Notes: generated by a model from the letters alone, not told the origin. Positions 42,515 to 53,292 are shown, counted from the first letter of the stretch. The stretch is DNA of 64,000 nucleotides from Cytophagales bacterium (GCA_013298125.1 JAAFJP010000029.1:21717-85716), one strand, 5' to 3'. Numbers and translations: made by a program.

Positions 42515-43381
42515 ATGGAATTTTCAGAAAAAGAAATAGCTCCCTTAGCCAGCCTTGACGTTTGGGAAGATGATGTTTTATTACGTTATCCAGAAGAATC
42601 TCCGCAAAAATCAAAGGATGATTATCGCAATTACGATAATCCTGAGAGGGATACTGTACGTGAATTTTACCGTTTGAATCACAAATTCCAAACCTTTGAT
42701 TTTGTCAAACAAAAACAAGCTGAATTTCTAAAATTCAATAAGACTGAAATGCCAATTTGGGATGCTTTTGAGTTCCTGAATACCCTTGTGGACGACTCTG
42801 ACCCAGATACTTCACTTGACCAATGGCAACATTTACTCCAAACATCTGAGGCAATTAGAGCCGATGGACATCCAGATTGGTTTGTTCTCACAGGACTTTT
42901 ACATGATATGGGAAAGGTTTTGTGTCTATTTGGCGAACCTCAATGGGCAGTGGTGGGTGACACTTTTCCTGTCGGATGTAAGCACTCAGATAAAATCGTT
43001 TATCCAGAATATTTTGAACTAAATCCTGATAAAGATGATGGACGTTTCAATACAAAATATGGAGTTTACGAACCCAATTGTGGTTTAAAAAACGTGGATA
43101 TGTCATGGGGGCATGATGAATATTTATACCAAATGGTGAAAGACTATTTACCAGAACCAGCCTTGTACATGATACGTTATCATTCGTTCTACGCACAACA
43201 TCGTGAAGAGGCATATAATCACTTAATGGATGCTCACGACCACGAGATGTTTGAATGGGTAAGGAAATTTAATCCTTATGATTTGTATTCAAAACTGCCC
43301 ACTCCGCCTGATACAGAGGCTTTGAAGCCATATTATCGTGAGCTTTTGGCTAAATATTTGCCCTCAACTTTAAGGTTTTAG
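42515..43381 (+). CDS. myo-Inositol oxygenase
   Basis: 288 residues from ATG 42515; an in-frame upstream ATG (42470) would add 15 residues with no family match. The MIOX HD-domain fold is clear: NYDNPERDTVREFYRLNHKFQTFDFV, EAIRADGHPDWFVLTGLLHDMGKVL with the HD iron ligands, AVVGDTFPVGCKHSDKIVYPEYF, MSWGHDEYLYQMV and IRYHSFYAQHRE. It oxidises myo-inositol to D-glucuronate with a di-iron centre. No other inositol or glucuronate genes adjoin. Bacterial MIOX is less common than the eukaryotic form but well known in Bacteroidota. Confidence 0.94.
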   Translation: MEFSEKEIAPLASLDVWEDDVLLRYPEESPQKSKDDYRNYDNPERDTVREFYRLNHKFQTFDFVKQKQAEFLKFNKTEMPIWDAFEFLNTLVDDSDPDTSLDQWQHLLQTSEAIRADGHPDWFVLTGLLHDMGKVLCLFGEPQWAVVGDTFPVGCKHSDKIVYPEYFELNPDKDDGRFNTKYGVYEPNCGLKNVDMSWGHDEYLYQMVKDYLPEPALYMIRYHSFYAQHREEAYNHLMDAHDHEMFEWVRKFNPYDLYSKLPTPPDTEALKPYYRELLAKYLPSTLRF

Positions 43382-43394
43382 GAAATATCTTTTC

Positions 43395-44015
43395 TCACAA
43401 ATCACCCACTTCTTTCTTCAACCGACTAAAAGACTGAGGAGTAATTCCCAAATAAGAGGCTATAATTTGTTGCGGAATACGATGAGCTACACTACCATGA
43501 TATTTCATAAATTTAGTATATCGAGTTGAAGCGTCTTCGTTCATCATAGAGCGGAGACGTTTTTGTGAAAACACAAAGTTCATATCACTGATACTTCTCC
43601 CAAATATCTCCCAAACGTGATAATTTGCGTAGAGATGTAATAAATCTTTATAACCTAAACAATACACCTCCATATCCTCAATAGCTTCAATATTTTCAGT
43701 AGCGGGTGTTTGTGAAATTAGGCTTGCGTAATCTGAAAAAATGGTATTTTCAGTAATAATAAAATAAGTTTTTTCAGAACCGTTGGGGTGTTTGTTGAAA
43801 CTTCGAGCCATGCCTTTATAATTGAAATATACCTCTTGACTAATTTCTCCAACTTGTAAAAGTAATTCTCCTTTTTTAAAGGTTTTTTGTTTGATAAAAG
43901 GATACATTAAAGACAAGTCTTTTAAGGAAGGGCTTAGTCCGAAAAACTGGATATGCTCATAAAATTTTTTAATCTCATGGGCAGAAGGTATAAATTGGGT
44001 GTCTAATCTTTCCAT
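43395..44015 (-). CDS. Crp/Fnr-family regulator (paralogue A)
   Basis: 206 residues: cNMP-binding beta-roll (YPFIKQKTFKKGELLLQVGEISQEVYFNYKGMARSF; KTYFIITENTIFSDYASLISQTPATENIEAIED) and a C-terminal helix-turn-helix RIPQQIIASYLGITPQSFSRLKKEV. It belongs to the Bacteroidota Crp group with short C-terminus. The cAMP-binding Arg is not evident, so it probably does not use cAMP. It is 12 bp downstream of paralogue B and clearly related throughout. Confidence 0.9.
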   Translation of the reverse strand: MERLDTQFIPSAHEIKKFYEHIQFFGLSPSLKDLSLMYPFIKQKTFKKGELLLQVGEISQEVYFNYKGMARSFNKHPNGSEKTYFIITENTIFSDYASLISQTPATENIEAIEDMEVYCLGYKDLLHLYANYHVWEIFGRSISDMNFVFSQKRLRSMMNEDASTRYTKFMKYHGSVAHRIPQQIIASYLGITPQSFSRLKKEVGDL

Positions 44016-44027
44016 TTTTAAGCATTA

Positions 44028-44633
44028 TTAAAGGTTTTCTTTTTGTTCAATTTCTCTTTTCAATCGACTAAAAGACTGTGGCGTTATGCCTAAATAAGAG
44101 GCTACCACATTTTGGGGGATTCTATCAAGTACATTTTGAAAAGATTTCAAAAACCGTCTGTATCTTTTTTCAGCATCATCATTCATTAATGATTTTAGTC
44201 TGCCCAATGATACAATGTAGTTTTGGTCGCTTATTTTTCTACCAATGGTTGCCCAAGAGTGATTTGTGTCATAGAGATTTTTGAGATTTTCGTACGTTAT
44301 GAAATACACAATCGTATCTTCAATTGCTTCCAAATAGTCGGTGGAAGGTTTGCGGGAAATGAAACTTGAATGTTCTGAAAAAATATTACTCTCACGACAA
44401 ATTATGTAGGTTTTTTCAGTACCATTTGGGAGGATGTTGTAAGAACGAATAATTCCTTTCACAATAAAATAGGCTTCATTACAAACCTCACCCTCTCGTA
44501 AAAATATTTGTCCTTTTTTGAAAACTTTATACTTAACCAAAGGGAAAAATAATTCTAATTCTTTGTCCGAAATATCAACTCCAAAAAATCGAATTCTCTC
44601 AATAAAAGTAGCTTTGATGGCAGAAATATTCAT
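44028..44633 (-). CDS. Crp/Fnr-family regulator (paralogue B)
   Basis: 201 residues with the same layout as paralogue A: FPLVKYKVFKKGQIFLREGEVCNEAYFIVKGIIRSY in the beta-roll, NIFSEHSSFISRKPSTDYLEAIED, and the helix-turn-helix DRIPQNVVASYLGITPQSFSRLKREI. The shared ASYLGITPQSFSRLK recognition helix implies both bind similar DNA. First gene of the two-gene unit. Confidence 0.9.
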   Translation of the reverse strand: MNISAIKATFIERIRFFGVDISDKELELFFPLVKYKVFKKGQIFLREGEVCNEAYFIVKGIIRSYNILPNGTEKTYIICRESNIFSEHSSFISRKPSTDYLEAIEDTIVYFITYENLKNLYDTNHSWATIGRKISDQNYIVSLGRLKSLMNDDAEKRYRRFLKSFQNVLDRIPQNVVASYLGITPQSFSRLKREIEQKENL

Positions 44634-44747
44634 AATTAGCGGATTTTAATGAATGGTGATAATTTTCAATAAAACAAATGAATAGAATTTATACTCAATA
44701 ATTACACATTTTACCCTATTTCAATGCTGATTTTAAATTTATGGGCG

Positions 44748-44755
44748 TAATTTTG
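44748..44755 (+). promoter_or_regulatory. -7 element for lepA
   Basis: TAATTTTG (TAnnTTTG), 80 bp upstream of the lepA start; no good -33. Confidence 0.45.
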
Positions 44756-44835
44756 TATAAAAAATATCAAAACATATATTCTACACAAAAAGTAGTAAAA
44801 ATATGTTAAATTATTGATACCGTTAAATAAATAAA

Positions 44836-46623
44836 GTGAAGAACATTCGTAATTTTTGCATTATTGCACATATTGACCATGGTAAGAGTACCTTGGCTGA
44901 CCGTTTGATTGAGTTTACTGAAACTGTCCAAAAACGTCAAATGCAGGCTCAATTGCTTGATGACATGGATTTGGAACGTGAACGTGGTATCACCATCAAG
45001 TCACACGCTATTCAGATGAACTATTTTTCTCACGGTGAAGAATATGTTTTCAACTTGATTGATACGCCTGGACACGTCGATTTTTCTTATGAGGTTTCTC
45101 GTTCAATCGCTGCCTGTGAGGGAGCTTTGTTGATTGTGGATGCTGCACAAGGCATTGAGGCTCAGACGATTTCAAATCTTTTCTTGGCTTTGGGACATGA
45201 TTTAGAGATTATTCCAGTTTTGAATAAAATCGACCTTCCTGGTGCTATGCCAGAAGAAGTAAAAGACCAAATTGTAGATTTATTGGGTTGTGACCGTGAT
45301 TCTATCATTCATGCTTCGGGAAAAGAAGGCATTGGAATCGAAGATATTTTGGAAGCAGTAATTCATAGAATTCCAGCACCAAAAGGTGACCCAGAAGCTC
45401 CGTTACAAGCACTTATCTTTGACTCAGAATTTAATTCATATCGTGGCATCGAAGTAATGTTCCGTGTTTTTAATGGAACGATTAAGAAGGGTGATAAAGT
45501 TAAATTTGTTGCCACGGGCAAAGAGTATTTTGCGGATGAAATCGGAACACTACGTTTTGAAAAAGAACCAAAAAAATCTATCAGCACAGGCGATGTAGGC
45601 TATTTGATTTCTGGAATTAAAGAAGCGAAAGAAGTAAAAGTTGGTGATACCATTACGCACCGTGACCGTCCGTGTAAGGATTTTATCGAAGGTTTCTCAG
45701 AAGTTAAGCCAATGGTTTTTGCGGGCATTTATCCCGTTGAAACGACTGAATTTGAGGATTTGCGTGATGCAATGGGTAAACTCCAATTGAATGATGCATC
45801 CTTAGTCTGGGAACCTGAAACTTCAATGGCTTTGGGCTTTGGTTTCCGTTGTGGCTTCTTGGGAATGTTGCACATGGAGATTGTTCAGGAGCGTTTGGAA
45901 CGTGAATTTAACATGACCGTAATCACGACAGTGCCTTCGGTGAAGTTTAAAGTTACCTTAACAAGTGGCGAGGAAATCTGGGTTTCTGCCCCTTCTGAAT
46001 TGCCAGAACCTAATTTGATTGATTATGTTGAAGAACCAATTATCAAGGCTCAAATCATCACAAAGGCGGATTATGTGGGTGCAATTATGAAATTGTGTTT
46101 GGATAAACGTGGCGATTTGAAAAATCAAATTTATCTTACTTCTGACCGTGTAGAGCTACAATTTGACCTCCCTCTTTCGGAAGTTGTGTTTGATTTCTTT
46201 GATAAACTAAAAACGATTTCAAGGGGCTATGCTTCGTTAGATTACGAATATAAAAACTACGAAATCGGTGAAATGGTGAAGTTGGATGTGATGTTGAATG
46301 GTGAAAAAGTAGATGCCCTCTCTGCCATCGTACACCGTGATAAGGCGTATGAGTGGGGAAAACGTCTTTGTGAAAAACTCCGTGAATTATTACCAAGACA
46401 ACAATTTGACATAGCGATTCAAGCGGCAATTGGACAAAAAATCATTGCTCGTGAGACAGTGAAGGCATTAAGAAAAGACGTAACAGCAAAATGTTACGGT
46501 GGTGATATTTCCAGAAAACGTAAATTATTGGATAAACAAAAGAAAGGTAAAAAACGCATGAGACAAGTTGGAAATGTAGAGATTCCACAGTCGGCGTTTA
46601 TGGCGGTTTTGAAATTGGATTAA
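44836..46623 (+). CDS. lepA: Translation elongation factor 4 (LepA)
   Basis: 595 residues from a GTG start. GTPase motifs: G1 [10 protein letters not shown]2 region [10 protein letters not shown]3 DTPGHVD, G4 NKID. The C-terminal LepA-specific domain ends in [38 protein letters not shown], a nearly invariant sequence in LepA. It acts on ribosomes, helping translation initiation or back-translocation. It is transcribed alone. Confidence 0.98.
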   Translation: MKNIRNFCIIAHIDHGKSTLADRLIEFTETVQKRQMQAQLLDDMDLERERGITIKSHAIQMNYFSHGEEYVFNLIDTPGHVDFSYEVSRSIAACEGALLIVDAAQGIEAQTISNLFLALGHDLEIIPVLNKIDLPGAMPEEVKDQIVDLLGCDRDSIIHASGKEGIGIEDILEAVIHRIPAPKGDPEAPLQALIFDSEFNSYRGIEVMFRVFNGTIKKGDKVKFVATGKEYFADEIGTLRFEKEPKKSISTGDVGYLISGIKEAKEVKVGDTITHRDRPCKDFIEGFSEVKPMVFAGIYPVETTEFEDLRDAMGKLQLNDASLVWEPETSMALGFGFRCGFLGMLHMEIVQERLEREFNMTVITTVPSVKFKVTLTSGEEIWVSAPSELPEPNLIDYVEEPIIKAQIITKADYVGAIMKLCLDKRGDLKNQIYLTSDRVELQFDLPLSEVVFDFFDKLKTISRGYASLDYEYKNYEIGEMVKLDVMLNGEKVDALSAIVHRDKAYEWGKRLCEKLRELLPRQQFDIAIQAAIGQKIIARETVKALRKDVTAKCYGGDISRKRKLLDKQKKGKKRMRQVGNVEIPQSAFMAVLKLD

Positions 46624-46690
46624 AACAAAAAGCGGATTCAAAACATAAATAGTATCTTAATTTTTTATTCATTCAACAACCTAAATTGTT

Positions 46691-46722
46691 TTTGGGATAA
46701 TCGACGGTATTGACTAATTTTA
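46691..46722 (+). promoter_or_regulatory. Promoter of accA
   Basis: -33 TTTG (46691-46694), 20-nt spacer, -7 TAATTTTA (46715-46722; one mismatch from TAnnTTTG). The accA ATG is 42 bp downstream. Confidence 0.65.
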
Positions 46723-46764
46723 CAGCCACACTAACCTTCGGAAATATTCCGTTATTTACTGCCC

Positions 46765-47715
46765 ATGCGTACTTTGTTAGATTTTGAAAAACCGATTGCA
46801 GACCTCGAAACCAAATTGGTGGAGATGAAAAAATTAGCAATCGATAACAATGTTGATGTTTCAGTAGCGGTTTCACAATTAGAAACCAGTATTGAAGAAC
46901 TTAAAAAAGAAACTTTCACAAACCTCACCCGCTGGCAAAGAGTACAGCTTTCACGCCACCCCGAACGTCCATATACACTTGATTATATTGAACAAATGTG
47001 TGACGAGTTTATCGAAATTTTCGGAGATCGAACCGTAGGAGATGATAAAGCGATGGTAGGCGGTTTTGGAAAAATAGGCGACCAAACCATCATGTTTGTC
47101 GGTCAGCAAAAAGGTAGAAATACCAAACAACGACAATTGCGAAACTTCGGAATGCCAAATCCAGAGGGCTATCGTAAAGCTCTACGCTTAATGAAGATGG
47201 CTGAAAAATTCGGTAAACCTATCGTTACTTTGATAGATACCCCAGGAGCTTTCCCTGGTTTAGAAGCGGAGGAACGTGGTCAGGGAGAGGCAATTGCAAG
47301 GAATATACGTGATATGTTCATGTTAAAAGTACCAGTTATTTGTATCATCATTGGAGAGGGTGCATCTGGGGGTGCATTAGGAATAGCAATTGGGGATAAG
47401 GTCTTAATGTTAGAGAATTCTTGGTATTCAGTTATTTCTCCCGAAAATTGTTCAACGATACTTTGGAGAACTTGGGATTTTAAAGAACAAGCAGCCGAAG
47501 CATTAAAACTCACCGCACTGGATATGAAAGGAAATGGTTTAGTGGATGGAATTATCTCAGAGCCACTCGGTGGAGCTCATTTGAACCCAACACTTTCAAT
47601 CGAAATTGTAAAAAGAACAATTATTGATACCATCAAAGAACTCCAACAAATCTCACCCGAGCAAAGAATCAATCAACGAATTGAAAAATTTAGTGCAATG
47701 GGGGTTTTTAATTAG
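46765..47715 (+). CDS. accA: Acetyl-CoA carboxylase carboxyltransferase subunit alpha
   Basis: 316 residues. Signatures: N-terminal [99 protein letters not shown], and the oxyanion loop [18 protein letters not shown]. It forms the carboxyltransferase with AccD to make malonyl-CoA. accD is not in the window. Confidence 0.97.
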   Translation: MRTLLDFEKPIADLETKLVEMKKLAIDNNVDVSVAVSQLETSIEELKKETFTNLTRWQRVQLSRHPERPYTLDYIEQMCDEFIEIFGDRTVGDDKAMVGGFGKIGDQTIMFVGQQKGRNTKQRQLRNFGMPNPEGYRKALRLMKMAEKFGKPIVTLIDTPGAFPGLEAEERGQGEAIARNIRDMFMLKVPVICIIIGEGASGGALGIAIGDKVLMLENSWYSVISPENCSTILWRTWDFKEQAAEALKLTALDMKGNGLVDGIISEPLGGAHLNPTLSIEIVKRTIIDTIKELQQISPEQRINQRIEKFSAMGVFN

Positions 47716-47742
47716 AAATTGAGTCATATATAAATGATTGTG

Positions 47743-47781
47743 AAAAAGGTCGTTATCTTACAAAAAGATAACGACCTTTTT
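47743..47781 (+). terminator. Terminator of accA
   Basis: AAAAAGGTCGTTATCTT / AAGATAACGACCTTTTT, a 17-bp stem with T-run 27 bp after the accA stop. The following 220 bp, up to 48003, show no further gene. Confidence 0.9.
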
Positions 47782-48003
47782 GATTTAGTTCTACCTCTGT
47801 AATCTGCCCTAACTCCCCTTTCCTTGTTTTCGATTCTCTGACAATTTCATGGATAATCATTTGTAGAATCGTATTACATACGTTCTTGGATTTCTATATT
47901 TTGTTGAAAACTTATCTATCACAAATCTGAAAATCAACTGAATAGAAACAAGTACTCTATAAACAAATTAAAATTTGAGTAGAAAAAAAATAGGTCTGGC
48001 TTT

Positions 48004-48303
48004 TTGAATAAAATACAATTTAACCAAAAAATATTTATAAAAGTGGTAGCTATTAATTTTCAAAAATATGAAGAATATTGTTCAGATGATTTTATGAATG
48101 ACCACTATTTCACTGAGTGGATACAGAAACCCTATAACTCAAACCTATCACATTTTTGGGAAACGTTTATCGAACACTATCCTGAAAAAGAATTTGAAAT
48201 TACGATAGCACGTCAACAATTATTAAATTCCCAAAATCAATTATCTCAATCAGAACAAAATGATCTTTGGCATCAAATTAATTTAACCATTTCAAATACT
48301 TAA
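48004..48303 (+). CDS. Stand-alone FecR-type N-terminal (anti-sigma) domain
   Basis: 99 residues from a TTG start. The sequence DDFMNDHYFTEWIQKP...LSHFWETFIEHYPEKEFEITIARQQLLN and a final SEQNDLWHQINLTISN match the cytoplasmic N-terminal domain of Bacteroidota FecR anti-sigma factors, which normally continue into a transmembrane helix and a periplasmic FecR/DUF4974 domain. Here the frame ends just where the membrane helix should begin. No ECF sigma gene precedes it. It lies 38 bp upstream of susC, the place a full FecR usually has. It is either a remnant or a soluble pro-sigma/anti-sigma fragment. Confidence 0.65.
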   Translation: MNKIQFNQKIFIKVVAINFQKYEEYCSDDFMNDHYFTEWIQKPYNSNLSHFWETFIEHYPEKEFEITIARQQLLNSQNQLSQSEQNDLWHQINLTISNT

Positions 48304-48341
48304 ACACAAATCCCACAATTTTCAATTCAATCAAATAAATT

Positions 48342-51300
48342 ATGAGCATGAAATCTTTACTAAAATCAGGAAAAACAGTTGCTTGGGCATTTTGCTTAAT
48401 GCTTACTGTTCTTTCTTTTTCTGGTTTCGGACAACAATCCGTCTCAGGAAAAATTACTTCTTCGGAAGATAGTCAGGGAATCCCTGGCGTGAGTGTAGTT
48501 GTAAAAGGTACTAATAAAGGTACTACTTCAGATGCTTCGGGAAATTATAAAATTGATGTCCCAAGCAAAGCAAAATTGTCTTTTTCTGCCATTGGTTTTA
48601 TTTCACAAGAGGTTGAAGTTGGTTCAAAATCGACTATTAATCTTACCATGACTTCTGATGTGCAGTCGCTGAATGAAGTTGTAGTAGTTGGTTATGGAAC
48701 TCAGAAAAAGAGCCAATTGACGGGGGCAATTTCTTCTGTTACAGCCAAGCAAATTACTGAAATGCCCATCACAAACCTCGGACAAGCCATTCAGGGTCGT
48801 ATTGCGGGGGTTGATGTGGCACAATCAGGTAGTAAACCAGGAGCGACTCCAAACATTTTGATTCGTGGTCGTCGTTCATTTAATGCAGGAAATAATCCTC
48901 TTTATGTAGTTGATGGAATACCAATGACAGGTGATAGAAATGAATTGGCAAATAATCGCCCATTTGATTTTGCTTCTGGGGGATATGAGGACATAAATCC
49001 AAATGATGTTCAATCTTTGGAAGTATTAAAGGATGCTTCTGCGGCTGCCATCTACGGAGCGAGAGGGGCAAATGGTGTAATTTTGATTACTACCAAAAGA
49101 GGAAATACCAAAGGAAAAACTACTGTTACGTATGATAATTTCTTCGGAACAAGTAAAGTATTAGACAAAATCAACCTTTTCAGCGGTTCTGAGTTTGCAG
49201 AGTATGTACGTGAAGCCTATCGTGCTACGGGTGGGTATAAAGATGCCAATGGAAATGCTGTACCAACGGGTGTAGCCGATGCTTTTGCGGATTCAAAAGT
49301 TGCGGTTTTGGGTGGAGACCCTGCCGTTGCCGATGGTATTGCCAATAACAGAAATACCGATTGGCAATCTTTAATGTTGAAAACAGGCTTTACCCAAAAT
49401 CATACCTTGGGAGTTCAAGGCGGCAACGAGAAAACCCAATTCTATGTTTCGGGAGGTTATTATGTGGATAAAGGTATTTCGGAAGGATTAGATTTTTCTC
49501 GTTATTCTTTTAGAGCAAATATTGACCATCAATTTAATAAAACTTTCAAAATTGGGGTTTCGTCATACATGATGAATAGTGTAAGAAACGGTGCCAGTTT
49601 GAATCCTTATGGCTTTTCTTTACAACAGAATCCATTAGCAAACCCTTACAATGCGGATGGAAGCATCAAATTTGCTCCAACAAACGATGCTCTATTAACG
49701 AACCCATTATCGGAAATTGTACCAGGGGCTCAGGTGGATGAGATTAAGAAATATCGTATTTTTAATAGTATCAACGTGGAAGCAAAAATCATGGAAGGAT
49801 TGACTTATAAAGTTAATTTTGGACCAGATTTTACGGTTGCTCGTAATGGACGCTTTGTGGGTGCTTTTACAAATCTCAATAAAGGTGGAAGCAACTTCGC
49901 CTCAGCCAATAATCAATTTGGGTTTAACTGGACGCTTGAAAATATTATTAATTACAATAAAACTTTCAAAGGTGGTCACAGCATCAACTTTACCGCTTTA
50001 CAGTCTATTCAAAAGGAAAATTTTGAGTATAATAGTGTATCAAATTCGGGTATTCCAGTTGAGTCTCAACAGTTTTTTAGCCTTGGAACAACCAGTGGAA
50101 CGAACATCGTACCAAATAGTAGCTTGATTCAGTGGACGATTAACTCTTACATGGGTCGTATCAACTATGATTATAAAGATAAATATTTGGTAACTGCTAC
50201 ATTGCGTAGAGACGGTTCGAGTAAATTTGGTGAAAACGTAAAATATGGTAATTTCCCAGGCGTTGCCTTAGCTTGGAATATCAGTAATGAATCTTTTATG
50301 AAGGAAATTACTGCCATTGACCAATTGAAACTTAGAGCAAGTATCGGAACTGTTGGAAATCAAGGCGTTGTGCCTTACCAAACCCAAGGACAGTTGAGAC
50401 GTACTGCCTACGCATGGGGAACGACCCCTGCATTTGGTTATCGTCCAAGTACTATTGGAAATCCTGATTTGAAATGGGAAACTTCAACTTCTAAAAATAT
50501 TGGTTTAGATTTCTCAGCTTGGAGAGGAAGAGTCTCTGGTTCGTTAGAATTATACCAAACCAATACCACCGATTTACTTTTATCTGACTTTTTGCCGACT
50601 TCAATCGGATTTGAGGCAGTAACTCGCAACGTAGGAGAAACGCAAAATTCAGGTATTGAATTAGGCATTACTACAGTCAATGTTGACAAAGGGGGCTTCA
50701 AATGGTCTTCTGATATTGTTTTTACAAAAAATACCGAAAAAATTATTTCCTTGTATAACGGTGCAAAAGATGACATCGGTAATAAATGGTTTATTGGTCA
50801 GCCACTTTCAGCTATTTTTGATTACAGAAAATTAGGTATCTGGCAGACCAGCGAAGCCGATGCAGCCAAAGCATTAGGTAGTTCGGTAGGTCAAATTAAA
50901 ATTCAAGATAACAATGGTCGTGATGCAAATGGAAATCTAACAGGTTTACCCGATGGAAAAATCACACAAGATGACAGGGTAATTTTAGGTTCAGATATTC
51001 CAAACTGGACGGGAAGTATTACAAATAGATTCAGTTACAAAGGGTTTGATTTGAATTTCATTTTTTATGCTCGTCAAGGACAAACAATCATTAGTGGATT
51101 TCACCAAAATTTGAATCAGTTAGCTGGACGTTATCAACAAATGAAAGTGGATTATTGGACACCAAATAATCCAACGAATGAATTTCCACAACCAAAATCT
51201 AACCAAGAGTTTCCAGTAAATAATGGAGCGATTATTAATTTTGATGGTTCGTTTGTGAAACTTCGTAATATCAATTTTGGGTATGCAGTTCCACAAAAAA

Positions 51301-51482
51301 TTGCGAAATCAATTGGTTTGGAGTCTTTGAGATTATTCACCAGTATTCAGCAACCCTTTATTTGGTCAACTTATCGTTCAAAATACAACGGTGTTGATCC
51401 AGAGACTGCGGGAAATACAGTAGAGAGAAATGTTACGCCCGCTACAACCATTACAACATTTGGTTTGAATGCTAAATTCTAA
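48342..51482 (+). CDS. SusC/RagA-family TonB-dependent outer-membrane transporter
   Basis: 1046 residues. Signal peptide, then a CarboxypepD_reg-like domain (VSGKITSSEDSQGIPGVSVVVKGT...SAIGFISQEV), plug domain (VVVGYGTQKKSQLTGAISSV; ILIRGRRSFNAGNNPLYVVDGIPM; LEVLKDASAAAIYGARGANGVILITTK) and a beta-barrel ending TTFGLNAKF. There is no DUF4974/signalling secretin domain, so transport rather than surface signalling. With the SusD lipoprotein 88 bp downstream it imports a glycan or peptide; there are no glycoside hydrolases next to it, so the substrate is open. Confidence 0.95.
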   Translation: MSMKSLLKSGKTVAWAFCLMLTVLSFSGFGQQSVSGKITSSEDSQGIPGVSVVVKGTNKGTTSDASGNYKIDVPSKAKLSFSAIGFISQEVEVGSKSTINLTMTSDVQSLNEVVVVGYGTQKKSQLTGAISSVTAKQITEMPITNLGQAIQGRIAGVDVAQSGSKPGATPNILIRGRRSFNAGNNPLYVVDGIPMTGDRNELANNRPFDFASGGYEDINPNDVQSLEVLKDASAAAIYGARGANGVILITTKRGNTKGKTTVTYDNFFGTSKVLDKINLFSGSEFAEYVREAYRATGGYKDANGNAVPTGVADAFADSKVAVLGGDPAVADGIANNRNTDWQSLMLKTGFTQNHTLGVQGGNEKTQFYVSGGYYVDKGISEGLDFSRYSFRANIDHQFNKTFKIGVSSYMMNSVRNGASLNPYGFSLQQNPLANPYNADGSIKFAPTNDALLTNPLSEIVPGAQVDEIKKYRIFNSINVEAKIMEGLTYKVNFGPDFTVARNGRFVGAFTNLNKGGSNFASANNQFGFNWTLENIINYNKTFKGGHSINFTALQSIQKENFEYNSVSNSGIPVESQQFFSLGTTSGTNIVPNSSLIQWTINSYMGRINYDYKDKYLVTATLRRDGSSKFGENVKYGNFPGVALAWNISNESFMKEITAIDQLKLRASIGTVGNQGVVPYQTQGQLRRTAYAWGTTPAFGYRPSTIGNPDLKWETSTSKNIGLDFSAWRGRVSGSLELYQTNTTDLLLSDFLPTSIGFEAVTRNVGETQNSGIELGITTVNVDKGGFKWSSDIVFTKNTEKIISLYNGAKDDIGNKWFIGQPLSAIFDYRKLGIWQTSEADAAKALGSSVGQIKIQDNNGRDANGNLTGLPDGKITQDDRVILGSDIPNWTGSITNRFSYKGFDLNFIFYARQGQTIISGFHQNLNQLAGRYQQMKVDYWTPNNPTNEFPQPKSNQEFPVNNGAIINFDGSFVKLRNINFGYAVPQKIAKSIGLESLRLFTSIQQPFIWSTYRSKYNGVDPETAGNTVERNVTPATTITTFGLNAKF

Positions 51483-51570
51483 ACGAGATAAGATTTTAGA
51501 TTGTCCTTTATTTACAGAAAATCAATTGAGCGAATTTTTATAAATCCGTTCTGATATAAAAAATAAAAAA

Positions 51571-53292
51571 ATGAAAAGAATATATTTTAATTTAAAAAAA
51601 TCAATTGCACTGATGAGCTTTGGGGTTTTTATGCTCATTAGTCAATCTTGTTCAGACTTTCTGAAAGAAGAAATAGTATCGGGTGTTGGCAATGATTATA
51701 TCAACACACCTGCTGGGTTTAATGCAGCTATAAACTCTGCTTATGCCTCTTTGAGGGGTTATTATGGAACTCAAATGGGTTTGACCGTTACGGAATACGG
51801 AACAGATTTATACGCCACAGGTGCCGATGGAGGGTACAAAGGTTTTCACTTTTATGATTCACAATTAAATTCACAAGTCGATTGGTTAAAATTGATTTGG
51901 GATGAATTATACCGTGGAATCAATACCTGCAATGCTGTTATTGAAAGAGCTCCAAAGGCAACGGGTCTCACTGATGCTTTGAAGAAGCAACGAGTAGCCG
52001 AAATGAAATTTTTGAGAGGGCATTATTATTTTTTATTATTTCAACAATTTGGCGGTGTAGATTTGAGATTAACCGAGACATTAGCACCAACCAAAATCAC
52101 AAAGAGGGCAACCGATGCGGAAATGTACACTGCTATCCTCGCTGACCTCGAAGGTGCTTTGCCAGACTTGGAAAACAAAGCCAAATCGTCAGATTATGGT
52201 CGTGCGACCAAAGCAGCGGCAGAACATTTATTAGCTCGGGTTTATTTAGCAAAAGCAAATTCCACAGTGAAAGCACCTGATGATTATTCAAAAGCGGCTA
52301 CTTATGCACAGAATGTTATTTCAAATTATGGTTTCAAATTATTGCCAGATTTTGCGAGTGTTTTTGCCCAAGGTGCAGGAGAAATTAACGATGAAGTAAT
52401 TTTTGCGGTTCAATATACTACTGACCCAGCTACAAACTTAGCCCCAGACCCTCTGAATAATGCACAACCCAGTGGAGATGGTAACACACAGGGTAATAAC
52501 TTGCACCTATTTTTTGGAATGCAATATGATACACAAGCGGGTATGACAAGAGATATTTTTTATGACCGTCCGTTCAAACGTTTACGTCCAACTAAATATT
52601 GTTTAGAAACAGTATTTGGTGAGCGTGTGAATGATTCTCGTTACAAAAAATCTTTTAGAGATACTTGGTTGAGTAATTTACCCGGAACATACAATACAGC
52701 TTTTGATGCTTCAAAGGCAAAAGTAACCTTCAAAGCAGGAGATACGGCAATTTTTATTCCTGGTTTTGAAATGTCGTTAGCTGAAAGAGCAAAAAGACCA
52801 TATCAGGTCTTAGTGCCAAGTGCTTACAACGAAGCATTGTTCCCAACTTTGGTAAAATTTATGGACCCGCTTCGTCCTGACAGAACGTATGCTCCTGGTA
52901 GTCGTGATTTCTTGGCTTTCCGTTTGGCAGATACTTATTTGATGTTGGCGGAAGCTCAATTATTCTTAAATAAAATTCCAGAAGCAACTGCGGCGGTTAA
53001 TGCGGTTCGTACACGTGCAGCATTCCCGGGCAAAGCGGCGGCTATGCAAATTACACCCGCCCAAATGACTTTTGATTTCTTGATGGATGAAAGAGGACGT
53101 GAATTGGCAGGTGAGCAAATCCGTTGGATGGACTTAAAACGTTGGGGTAAATTGGTAGAAAGAGTAAAATTAGCCAATCCACAAGCGGCTGGAAACGTGA
53201 AAGAGATTCATAATTTAAGACCAATTCCTCAAGCACAAATTGATAGAACAGATGGTGGAGCGGCTTCGTTTCCACAGAATCCTGGATATTGA
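51571..53292 (+). CDS. SusD/RagB-family outer-membrane lipoprotein
   Basis: 573 residues; lipoprotein signal with Cys in LISQSCSDFLKEE. SusD-like features: AGFNAAINSAYASLRGYYG, LIWDELYRGINTCNAVIERA, VAEMKFLRGHYYFLLFQQFGGVDLR, RATKAAAEHLLARVYLAKA, and the C-terminal RLADTYLMLAEAQLFL...ELAGEQIRWMDLKRWGKLVERV. It forms the lid of the SusC transporter and binds substrate at the cell surface. Confidence 0.95.
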   Translation: MKRIYFNLKKSIALMSFGVFMLISQSCSDFLKEEIVSGVGNDYINTPAGFNAAINSAYASLRGYYGTQMGLTVTEYGTDLYATGADGGYKGFHFYDSQLNSQVDWLKLIWDELYRGINTCNAVIERAPKATGLTDALKKQRVAEMKFLRGHYYFLLFQQFGGVDLRLTETLAPTKITKRATDAEMYTAILADLEGALPDLENKAKSSDYGRATKAAAEHLLARVYLAKANSTVKAPDDYSKAATYAQNVISNYGFKLLPDFASVFAQGAGEINDEVIFAVQYTTDPATNLAPDPLNNAQPSGDGNTQGNNLHLFFGMQYDTQAGMTRDIFYDRPFKRLRPTKYCLETVFGERVNDSRYKKSFRDTWLSNLPGTYNTAFDASKAKVTFKAGDTAIFIPGFEMSLAERAKRPYQVLVPSAYNEALFPTLVKFMDPLRPDRTYAPGSRDFLAFRLADTYLMLAEAQLFLNKIPEATAAVNAVRTRAAFPGKAAAMQITPAQMTFDFLMDERGRELAGEQIRWMDLKRWGKLVERVKLANPQAAGNVKEIHNLRPIPQAQIDRTDGGAASFPQNPGY

